Shown here one piece after another: positions 1 through 6,179 of a DNA stretch of 6,394 nt. The notes beneath the pieces are model-generated. The model saw only the letters and a list, made by a program, of their open reading frames with translations. It was not told the DNA's origin and did no database searches. Source of the DNA: Bacteroidales bacterium UBA1757 (GTDB taxonomy: Bacteria; Bacteroidota; Bacteroidia; Bacteroidales; UBA1402); the NCBI GenBank assembly GCA_002315625.1, contig DCHH01000028.1, positions 10,020-16,413 of the forward strand. The letters run 5' to 3'. How positions within the stretch are numbered: position 1 is the first letter of the stretch; the number at the start of each line of letters is the position of its first letter. The position numbers were made by a program, and so were the translations under genes.

Positions 1-1019
1 AACTTCGGGCAGAACGAAAGCAGCACGGCAATGACAGCGGCAATACGGATTACACGCGGGTCAAAGACACGGGTCATATTCAAGACACCGGTATTCTCGC
101 CGTATGTCGTGTTGGCCGGAGCACCGAACATGGCAGCAAGCGAAGTTGCAAGACCGTCGCCCATAAGAGTGCGGTGAAGACCAGGATCCTCCAGATAATT
201 GATTCCAGTAGTTGAAGAAATGGAGCAGATGTCGCCGATATGCTCGACCATGGTAGCCAGGGCAATGGGGAGGATGGCGATGACGGCACTCCAGAGAAAG
301 CTCCAGTCAGGATTGGCAAATACCGACAGACCGGTATTCTCCCAGAAGAACGGCACACCTATCCATGCAGCTTCTCTGACGGGCTGGAAATCAACAGCAC
401 CCGTAACGCAAGCGAAAAGATAGGAAACAAGCACACCCATCAGGATAGGGATAATCTTGAAGATTCCCTTACCCCAGATATTGAACAGAATCACCGTGCA
501 GATAGCCACCAGAGCGATGCCCCAGCTCTGTCCACCCTGAGCGGCGCAATTGTTAAGAGCCGAACCGGAAAGTGTAAGACCGATAGCAATAATGATAGGG
601 CCAGTGACAACCGGCGGGAAGAAACGCATGACGCGCTTTGTACCAAAAGCCTTGATAAGGGCAGCCAGGATGAGATAAAGCATACCGGCACAGAACACAC
701 CGACACAGGCGTATGTAAGGGCGACCGATTCAGTCATTCCCTGTCCGACACCCATAGCCTTGACAACGGCATAACCACCCAGGAAAGCGAACGACGAACC
801 AAGGAATGCGGGAACCTTACGTTTTGTGATAAGATGGAAAAGCAGCGTACCAAGACCGGCGAAAAGCAGGGTTGCTGATACTGAGAGACCGGTCAGAACG
901 GGCACCAGAACTGTTGCACCGAACATTGCGAACAGGTGCTGAAAACCAAGAAGAAGCATACGGGGCTTTCCAAGCGTGCGGGCATCGTAGATTCCCTTAG
1001 AATTGTCGAGCGTTGTCAT
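1..1019 (-). CDS. uraA: Uracil permease, NCS2 (UraA-like) family, 3' end cut by window edge
   Basis: This is an inner-membrane transporter that takes up uracil, probably by proton symport, feeding the pyrimidine salvage pathway. The start is the ATG at 1019-1017, giving MTTLDNSKGIYDAR; 339 residues are visible with no stop, and UraA-type proteins are usually about 420-430 residues, so roughly 90 are missing. Family signatures appear in order: QHLFAMFGATVLVP (28-40), GSSFAFLGG (74-82), FFPPVVTGPIIIAIGL (133-148), IPILMGVLVSYL (190-201), MVEHIGDI (257-264) and GAPANTTYGENTGV (299-312). Glu259 and Glu308 match E. coli UraA substrate-binding Glu241 and Glu290. The position of UraA His245 is Asp263 here. 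Much of the rest is hydrophobic, as expected for a multi-spanning membrane protein. The gene lies downstream of panB behind a terminator, so it is probably not strongly co-transcribed with it. No clear promoter is visible. Another NCS2 substrate such as a purine is possible but less likely. Confidence 0.9.
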   Translation of the reverse strand, partial: MTTLDNSKGIYDARTLGKPRMLLLGFQHLFAMFGATVLVPVLTGLSVSATLLFAGLGTLLFHLITKRKVPAFLGSSFAFLGGYAVVKAMGVGQGMTESVALTYACVGVFCAGMLYLILAALIKAFGTKRVMRFFPPVVTGPIIIAIGLTLSGSALNNCAAQGGQSWGIALVAICTVILFNIWGKGIFKIIPILMGVLVSYLFACVTGAVDFQPVREAAWIGVPFFWENTGLSVFANPDWSFLWSAVIAILPIALATMVEHIGDICSISSTTGINYLEDPGLHRTLMGDGLATSLAAMFGAPANTTYGENTGVLNMTRVFDPRVIRIAAVIAVLLSFCPK

Positions 1020-1056
1020 TTGTGATGTTATTTTAATGGGTTAATGAAGAGTTTCC

Positions 1057-1088
1057 AAAAAAACACCGACCAGAAAAGCGGTCGGTGT
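1057..1088 (-). terminator. Rho-independent terminator after panB
   Basis: On the minus strand a perfect 9-bp stem (ACACCGACC / GGTCGGTGT, at 1088-1080 and 1071-1063) encloses an 8-base loop. A run of seven U residues (1063-1057) begins at the foot of the stem. The stem starts 7 bases after the panB stop codon and ends upstream of the uracil permease gene. This is a textbook intrinsic terminator for the panB transcript. On the plus strand the hairpin is not followed by a T run, so it acts in one direction only. Confidence 0.92.
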
Positions 1089-1095
1089 ATCATTG

Positions 1096-1917
1096 TCAAT
1101 ATTGTTCTTTGTCGTTGGGAAAATCGGAGGCCTTCACATCTTCAACGTAATGACTGCAAGCATCAATGATGGTACTCTGCAAGTCGGCATAGCGGCGCAG
1201 ATAGCGGGGAGAGAAGTTCTGGGTGATGCCAAGCATGTCGTGCATGACCAGCACCTGACCGTCGGTATGCGGACCGGCTCCGATGCCGATGACAGGAATT
1301 TCCAGGCTTTCAGTCACCTCTTTGGCCAAAGCTGCGGGAATCTTTTCCAGCACCAGACCGAAGCATCCGAGGTCCTGCAGCATTTTCGCGTCCTCCTTCA
1401 GTTTCCGCGCCTCGGCCTCTTCGCGTGCACGTACCGCGTATGTTCCGAATTTGTTTATTGACTGCGGGGTGAGTCCCAGATGACCCATGATGGGAATACC
1501 GGCACAAAGGATGCGTTCAATCGATTCATGGATTTCCCTTCCGCCCTCCATCTTCACGGCATCGGCATGAGTCTCCTTCATTATACGGATAGCGCTGGCC
1601 AAAGCCTCCTTGGAGTTGCCCTGGTAAGAACCGAAAGGCATATCGACCACCACAAGAGAACGGCTGACGGCACGCGCCACCGATTTGCCGTGGTAAATCA
1701 TCTGGTCGAGGGTTATGGGAAGGGTGGTCACGTTGCCAGCCATGGTATTGGAAGCGGAGTCACCCACAAGGATGATGTCCATTCCGGCCTGGTCAATCAG
1801 CTTGGCCATCGAGTAATCATAGGCGGTAAGCATGGCGATTTTTTCGCCTCTCTGCTTCATTTCCAGCAATCTGCGCGTTGTCACCTTCCGCGCATCTACT
1901 TGTACTGCTGCCGACAT
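1096..1917 (-). CDS. panB: 3-methyl-2-oxobutanoate hydroxymethyltransferase (ketopantoate hydroxymethyltransferase)
   Basis: This cytoplasmic enzyme transfers a hydroxymethyl group from 5,10-methylenetetrahydrofolate to 3-methyl-2-oxobutanoate, forming ketopantoate, the first committed step toward pantothenate and coenzyme A. It has 273 residues, close to the usual 260-280. Hallmark motifs are all present: TAYDYSMAKLIDQAG (31-45), ILVGDS with metal ligand Asp53, VVVDMPFGSY with Asp92, AVKMEGG with Lys122 and Glu124, PIMGHLGLTPQ with His146, LVLEKIP with catalytic Glu191, and IPVIGIGAGPHTDGQVLV (207-224). These correspond to E. coli Asp45, Asp84, Lys112, Glu114 and Glu181. The C-terminal FPNDKEQY resembles Bacteroidales PanB proteins as I remember them. 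The ATG at 1917 gives the expected short N-terminal leader; no Shine-Dalgarno is present, normal for this phylum. It has its own predicted promoter and terminator, so it looks monocistronic. Confidence 0.97.
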   Translation of the reverse strand: MSAAVQVDARKVTTRRLLEMKQRGEKIAMLTAYDYSMAKLIDQAGMDIILVGDSASNTMAGNVTTLPITLDQMIYHGKSVARAVSRSLVVVDMPFGSYQGNSKEALASAIRIMKETHADAVKMEGGREIHESIERILCAGIPIMGHLGLTPQSINKFGTYAVRAREEAEARKLKEDAKMLQDLGCFGLVLEKIPAALAKEVTESLEIPVIGIGAGPHTDGQVLVMHDMLGITQNFSPRYLRRYADLQSTIIDACSHYVEDVKASDFPNDKEQY

Positions 1918-1952
1918 TTCTTCTCTAATAATAAGGAGTTGTTTTTACGCCG

Positions 1953-1984
1953 CGAAGATACACCAAACATCCCACATTCACAAA
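1953..1984 (-). promoter_or_regulatory. Bacteroidetes-type promoter for panB
   Basis: Read on the minus strand, TTTG (1984-1981) is followed after 20 bases by TATCTTCG (1960-1953). This fits the Bacteroidetes primary sigma pattern of a -33 TTTG box and a -7 TAnnTTTG box with one mismatch (C for T). Transcription would then begin near 1946, leaving a leader of about 28 bases before the panB ATG. The element lies in the 94-base gap between hsdR and panB. A second TTTG at 1988-1985 would give a less favourable 24-base spacing. Confidence 0.65.
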
Positions 1985-2011
1985 CAAAAAATTTGTAGTC
2001 CCCACCCGGTT

Positions 2012-5000
2012 TCAATGAGAACAGGTCCCGCCAAACCGCTGGACAGCCGCCTGGAATACACGGGCATTGACAAAATTCTGGAAGTCTGGGTTGTTGAAAT
2101 ACCTCTCGACGAACTCTGTCTTTTCTTCGAGCATCCCGGCAACTATGCCGACGATGTCATCGTTGAAAGTCATCTGTGCGACCTGTCTGTCGCCGTTACG
2201 GAGTGCATTGACAAAATCAACGCTTGACGCAATACGGACCGGCAGCTCTTCAATCTGACGCTGCACCTCGTCGCGGTTCTTCCATTCGATGTTGCCGTAG
2301 GTGTCGTTGAAGTCCTTTACAATGCTTGACAGGACATCCATATCCGGCGACGGTTTGCCGCCTCCTGCACCAACCGGAATAGGACTGACAGCGGCATCTT
2401 CGTTTTCGAGAACAATAGCGCGTTCCTCCTCCCTGACTATGCGGTACTTGTCGAAATCGATATCGTCAAGCAGCCCCTGAGTGTCGTCATCTATCTTCAG
2501 TTTTGGCAATTTCTTGAGCAGAAGGGCGTAGAAGATATACTGCCTTTCCCATTCAGGACTCTCAATCGGCATGATGCCGGCAAAATAGGGATAGCAGCGG
2601 CAGAAGTTCTTGATGGCACTCTTGCACTTTATCTGACCGTCCTCGTCCAGTTCATCCTTGAACCGTCGCACGACCGAATCTATTATGGCGTCTGTCTTCG
2701 GACGGTCATCATCCCTACCCGTCAGCTTCAGTTCCACGACCGAATCAGCATCCTTCTGAGTGTAGAAGTTGAACCTCTCGATGATTTCCGTAAGGTCGTT
2801 TAATTTGTTGATGTCTGACTCTCCGGCAAGGATAGTTGTCTTGTAGTAGCGCTGGAACGCCTGGCGAATCATTTCAGGGTCATTGGCAAAGTCAAGCACG
2901 AAGGTGTCATGCTTCTTCGGATGACAACGGTTCAGGCGCGAGAGTGTCTGGACAGCTTTCAAGTCGCTGATTTGCTTGTCAACATACATGGTATGGAGCA
3001 ATGGCTGGTCATATCCTGTCTGGAACTTGTCGGCCACAATCAGGAAGCGGTATGGTTCCTGCTCTATGCGCTGCTCTATCTCCGCGGAGGGGAAACCATT
3101 GAGTTCAGCTTCAGTAACCACCTTACCGTCAATGACTTTGTCTGTAAATGCCACTATCGCCCTGTAGGGACTGTTGCGCTCGACAAGCATTCTTGTAATA
3201 CTCTTGTAGAACTCAATGGCACGCTCAATGCTGGATGTGACAACCATTGCCCTGGCATGACCGCCAATCTTCATATACACCTTCCTGCAGAAGTGTTCAA
3301 CAATGATTTCAGACTTCTTCTCTATGGTTTCCGGCTGACGTTCAACGTAAGAGCGAATCTTGCCCAATGCCTTTTTCCTGTCGAACTCGGGATCATCCTC
3401 GACAGCCTTCAGCACCCGATAATAGGAGCTGTAAGGGGTGTAGTATTTCAGCACATCCAGAATAAACCCTTCCTCGATAGCCTGCTTCATTGTATATTCA
3501 TGGAAAGGGACATAGAGGGGTTCATCAGGGACTTCCGCCAGACCTGTCGAAGCAATACGCTCTATTCTGTCACCGAACATTTCCAGCGTCTTGTTCTTGG
3601 GTGTGGCAGTAAAGGCATAATAGTTGGCATTCTTTGCCAACTTCCTTCCTTTCAGTATTCTGTAAATCTTATCCTCCATGTCCTCAGACTGGTTTGGCTG
3701 GCCATACGGCTCCCTATCTTCCGCAACCAAGCCGGGATGCTTCTCTTCTTCCCCGCAAAGAGGGACGACTGGTGCCGCATTGCCCGAGATACCCGTAGCG
3801 AGGTTTGCCGACAACGAACCGCTCTGACTGCTGTGAGCCTCATCAATAATAATGGCAAAACGCCTGTCCTTCAACGAATTTCCAATCTCGTCCAAAATAA
3901 ACGAGAATTTGAAAATGGTGGAGATGATAATCTTCTTGCCCCCTTGCAGCAGTTCACGCAGCGAGGAGGATTTGTCCGCCCAACCCACCAGATTGCTCAG
4001 TCTCTGGAACGCATGGATGTTGTCGCGTATCTGCCGGTCAAGGTTGACACGGTCGGTAACAACCACAACGCTGTCAAAGAACGGTTGCTGGTTTTCCTGC
4101 AGTAATGTGACAAGCTGATAAGCCAGCCATGTAATGGAGTTGGACTTGCCGCTTCCGGCACTGTGCTGTATGAGAAATCTTCTGCCGATTGGTGATTGCT
4201 TTGTAACATGAAGCAGAGACCTGACGGCATCCAGCTGATGATATCGGGGCCAGATTACCTTTTCCATCTCCTTGTGGGTCTTTTTGTCCTCACTCCTTAT
4301 CACCTGAGCGAAGTTCTCTATGATAGTTGACAGCGTCTGTTTTGTCAGCACATCCTTCCATACGTATGAGGTCATGGTGTCGCCTTCCACCACGGGATTG
4401 CCGGCACCGCCACCCGTGCCACGGTTGAACGGCAGGAACCAAGTGTCTTTTCCGCACAGTTCGGTAGTCATCCACGCCTGGCAGTCGTCCATGGCAAAGT
4501 GTACGGCACAGCGTTTCTTCTGCAGCAAAAGCTCTTTGGCCTGCCCTGAGCCTGTCGAATGGGGGTCACGGTCGGTCCGGTACTGCATAATGGCATTTTC
4601 GTATGTCTGACCGGTGAAGTTGTTCTTCAATTCAAAGGTGGCAAGAGGCAAGCCATTGATGAATACGACGAAGTCTATCTCGTTGTTGTTTGACTTTGAG
4701 TACATTACCTGCCGGATAACGCCAAAGATGTTATGAGCGTATGCCACCTTCGCACTCGGATTCAGTTCTGACGGCAACGGATAGTACAGGTCAAAAGTGG
4801 AGCCATTGAACTTATAGCCCTTTCGCAGCACGTCAGTCACGCCACGCTTGGTGATTTCGCCCGACAGTCGTGTGAAGAACTTCTGTCGCTCACTTGGTGA
4901 CTTGAAACACATCGACTGCTCAACCTTCTCGGGCTGTGTCTCCGAAATGAACCGCTCCACCCACTTGTCAACAAGGGCAAAATCCTTATTGAAAGCATGT

Positions 5001-5080
5001 GGAGTCTCCTGCTCGTACCCATTCTGGTCGCTCAGCCAATCGACGATTATCTTCTCAAGTCCTGTTTCTGAAGTGTCCAT
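2012..5080 (-). CDS. hsdR: Type I restriction endonuclease, R subunit (HsdR)
   Basis: This is the motor and nuclease subunit of a type I restriction complex. It needs HsdM and HsdS to bind a target, then pumps unmethylated DNA using ATP and cuts it at a distance. At 1022 residues it is full length for the family. The PD-(D/E)xK nuclease comes first: Asp136, then Glu150 and Lys152 in FELKN, with QYR at 166-168. The Asp-to-Glu spacing of 14 matches EcoR124I. The SF2 helicase motifs follow: Walker A AGSGKS (308-313), DEAH (413-416), TATP (491-494), ADKFQTGYD (683-691) and QTLSRLNR (711-718). The C-terminal third (about 750-1022) is a helical region expected to contact HsdM/HsdS. The ATG at 5080 is 6 bases past the fic stop, implying co-transcription. 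Two oddities are an in-frame HSTGSGQA insert at 174-181 and a long spacer between DEAH and TATP. All key residues are intact, so the enzyme is probably active. Confidence 0.96.
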   Translation of the reverse strand: MDTSETGLEKIIVDWLSDQNGYEQETPHAFNKDFALVDKWVERFISETQPEKVEQSMCFKSPSERQKFFTRLSGEITKRGVTDVLRKGYKFNGSTFDLYYPLPSELNPSAKVAYAHNIFGVIRQVMYSKSNNNEIDFVVFINGLPLATFELKNNFTGQTYENAIMQYRTDRDPHSTGSGQAKELLLQKKRCAVHFAMDDCQAWMTTELCGKDTWFLPFNRGTGGGAGNPVVEGDTMTSYVWKDVLTKQTLSTIIENFAQVIRSEDKKTHKEMEKVIWPRYHQLDAVRSLLHVTKQSPIGRRFLIQHSAGSGKSNSITWLAYQLVTLLQENQQPFFDSVVVVTDRVNLDRQIRDNIHAFQRLSNLVGWADKSSSLRELLQGGKKIIISTIFKFSFILDEIGNSLKDRRFAIIIDEAHSSQSGSLSANLATGISGNAAPVVPLCGEEEKHPGLVAEDREPYGQPNQSEDMEDKIYRILKGRKLAKNANYYAFTATPKNKTLEMFGDRIERIASTGLAEVPDEPLYVPFHEYTMKQAIEEGFILDVLKYYTPYSSYYRVLKAVEDDPEFDRKKALGKIRSYVERQPETIEKKSEIIVEHFCRKVYMKIGGHARAMVVTSSIERAIEFYKSITRMLVERNSPYRAIVAFTDKVIDGKVVTEAELNGFPSAEIEQRIEQEPYRFLIVADKFQTGYDQPLLHTMYVDKQISDLKAVQTLSRLNRCHPKKHDTFVLDFANDPEMIRQAFQRYYKTTILAGESDINKLNDLTEIIERFNFYTQKDADSVVELKLTGRDDDRPKTDAIIDSVVRRFKDELDEDGQIKCKSAIKNFCRCYPYFAGIMPIESPEWERQYIFYALLLKKLPKLKIDDDTQGLLDDIDFDKYRIVREEERAIVLENEDAAVSPIPVGAGGGKPSPDMDVLSSIVKDFNDTYGNIEWKNRDEVQRQIEELPVRIASSVDFVNALRNGDRQVAQMTFNDDIVGIVAGMLEEKTEFVERYFNNPDFQNFVNARVFQAAVQRFGGTCSH
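4538..4561 (-). repeat. Short dispersed-repeat insert inside hsdR (encodes HSTGSGQA)
   Basis: On the plus strand this stretch contains CCCTGAGCCTGTCGAA (4544-4559), the core of a short repeat that I recall scattered in many copies through unrelated bacterial genomes, often as TTCGACAGGCTCAGGG. Here it is read in frame as HSTGSGQA, HsdR residues 174-181. In HsdR relatives, as I remember them, DRDP is followed directly by (K/R)EL and then RC-VHFA. Here DRDP, the 8 extra residues and KELLLQKKRCAVHFA are joined, so the insert is exactly 24 bases and preserves the frame. It sits just after the nuclease domain. I see no strong hairpin in it. The repeat identity rests on memory, not on a search. Confidence 0.6.
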
Positions 5081-5086
5081 TTTCTA

Positions 5087-6175
5087 TTATCTTATGATTT
5101 CCCAATGACCGCCTTTCGTTGGTCCAACATGCATAATGACCTTTCCTTTCTTCAGCTTATCCAACTGTTTTTTGATACCATCTGGAGTTATGCCAACGAC
5201 CTTTGCAAGTTGTTCACGGGTAGTGAAAGGGTGCTTGCGTATTTCGTCAAGAATCATTTCTTGGGTACTCTTGTATGTTTCTTGGGTACTTTCTTGGGTA
5301 CTACCAACGTTTTCTTGGGTACTTTCCTGTGCATCCTCAGCATCTTCCTTCTTGTTGTCTTCCCATTTCGTACCCACGATCATATATCTGCTTTTCAACT
5401 CATTATCTTCTCCCATAAGCAGGTTGCGGAAGAATCGTTCAAGATATTCTGTTGTCTCGCCTATCCCATATTGCATATTGGTATAGTTGGCTCTGACGAG
5501 CGAGTTGCGGAAGTACTTGGAGTTCTCGGCAAAAATCTCGTTTGTCACCTTAAAACCTAAGCTTCGAAGGAATTGTATAGTAAATACTGCTGTTGTACGA
5601 GTGTTGCCTTCACCGAATGGATGGATTTGCCACACGTTTGCAATAAAACGGCTGATGTGCTTCACCATCTCAGGCATTGATAGACCTTCGTATGAAAAAT
5701 TCTTTTCGGTATCAAACTCATACTCTAATGTATCGCTTATCAGGTTGTCTGATTCGTATCTCACAGTGTCACCTCTCAATACGAGTTCCGGTTTCGTTAT
5801 GTTGTAATCTCTGTATGTGCCAGCAAACTTGTATATGCCTTCAAACAGATGGCGATGAATTGCAGCAAGGCTGTTAGGGCGGAAACTGAATGTCTTGTGG
5901 GCTATCAGTTCGGCAATACGCACAGATACCTTGTCAGCTTCTTCAGTACGTTTTTCCTGCTGAAGACCTTCTTTTGTGGTGTAATACCGATCTACAAGTT
6001 TACGTACTTCTTCAAGCGTAATCTTGCCTTCAATATTCTGCTTTACGGTATCAAGGAAGTACTGCGATGGCTTCAGATCATCAACATCCTGCAAACCGAT
6101 GGCAGTCATCCAGTTCCTTACACGCTCCCTTTTGTCAGGCTCGCCTTGTATGATATATTCACTGTAATCTTCCAT
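5087..6175 (-). CDS. Fic-domain protein with C-terminal winged helix, within type I R-M operon
   Basis: Fic enzymes usually transfer AMP from ATP to a Ser, Thr or Tyr of a target protein. The catalytic loop here is HPFGEGNTR (185-193), with His185, the acidic Glu189, Asn191 and Arg193 all kept. The target-positioning flap is probably LVLRGDTVRYES (131-142). The N-terminal helical part (about 10-70) includes NIEGKITLEEVRKLVDRYY, which resembles parts of VbhA-like regulatory segments, though a canonical inhibitory motif is not clear. Residues 266-310 form an acidic, STQE-repeat linker. Residues about 306-362 look like a winged helix-turn-helix (TTREQLAKVVGITPDGIKKQL), suggesting DNA binding or autoregulation. 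The ATG at 6175 lies 4 bases after the hsdS stop and the stop lies 6 bases before hsdR, so it is built into the operon. DNA here is more A+T-rich than in panB. The target is unknown; toxin, defence effector or regulator are all possible. Confidence 0.88.
   Translation of the reverse strand: MEDYSEYIIQGEPDKRERVRNWMTAIGLQDVDDLKPSQYFLDTVKQNIEGKITLEEVRKLVDRYYTTKEGLQQEKRTEEADKVSVRIAELIAHKTFSFRPNSLAAIHRHLFEGIYKFAGTYRDYNITKPELVLRGDTVRYESDNLISDTLEYEFDTEKNFSYEGLSMPEMVKHISRFIANVWQIHPFGEGNTRTTAVFTIQFLRSLGFKVTNEIFAENSKYFRNSLVRANYTNMQYGIGETTEYLERFFRNLLMGEDNELKSRYMIVGTKWEDNKKEDAEDAQESTQENVGSTQESTQETYKSTQEMILDEIRKHPFTTREQLAKVVGITPDGIKKQLDKLKKGKVIMHVGPTKGGHWEIIR
5257..5323 (-). repeat. Four copies of a 13-base unit in fic encoding STQE repeats
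   Basis: The plus-strand unit TTTCTTGGGTACT occurs exactly at 5257-5269, 5278-5290, 5290-5302 and 5311-5323. Offsets are 21, 12 and 21 bases, so the array reads as two 33-base blocks. In the protein they give STQENVGSTQE then STQETYKSTQE (Fic residues 285-306). Identical codons in every copy suggest recent duplication rather than selection on the amino acids alone. All offsets are multiples of three, so gain or loss of units would keep the frame and change only the linker between the Fic domain and the winged helix. Confidence 0.85.
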
Positions 6176-6179
6176 TTGC

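Noticed and set aside
240..878. A 212-codon open frame on the plus strand, rich in charged residues
   Set aside because: It is entirely antisense to the uracil permease gene, whose family motifs are conserved throughout. The composition is the expected shadow of a hydrophobic protein.
1933..1940. AAGGAGTT resembling a Shine-Dalgarno sequence on the plus strand
   Set aside because: No plausible plus-strand gene follows it, and Bacteroidetes rarely use such sites. It is chance sequence in the panB leader.
1480..1998. A 172-codon plus-strand frame spanning the start and promoter of panB
   Set aside because: It is antisense to conserved PanB residues and its translation shows no family resemblance.
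2007..2038. Inverted repeat AAACCG / CGGTTT around the hsdR stop as a terminator
   Set aside because: The stem is only 6 bp with a 20-base loop, and the nearest T run on the minus strand starts more than 10 bases downstream. It is too weak to call.
2909..4105. A 398-codon open frame on the plus strand opposite hsdR
   Set aside because: It lies wholly antisense to conserved helicase motifs of hsdR. Its translation has no recognisable domain and reads like a reverse-frame shadow, common in G+C-moderate coding DNA.
5257..5323. Repeat array considered as a CRISPR
   Set aside because: Units are 13 bases with uneven 8, -1 and 8 base gaps, no unique spacers, and lie in frame within a protein-coding gene.
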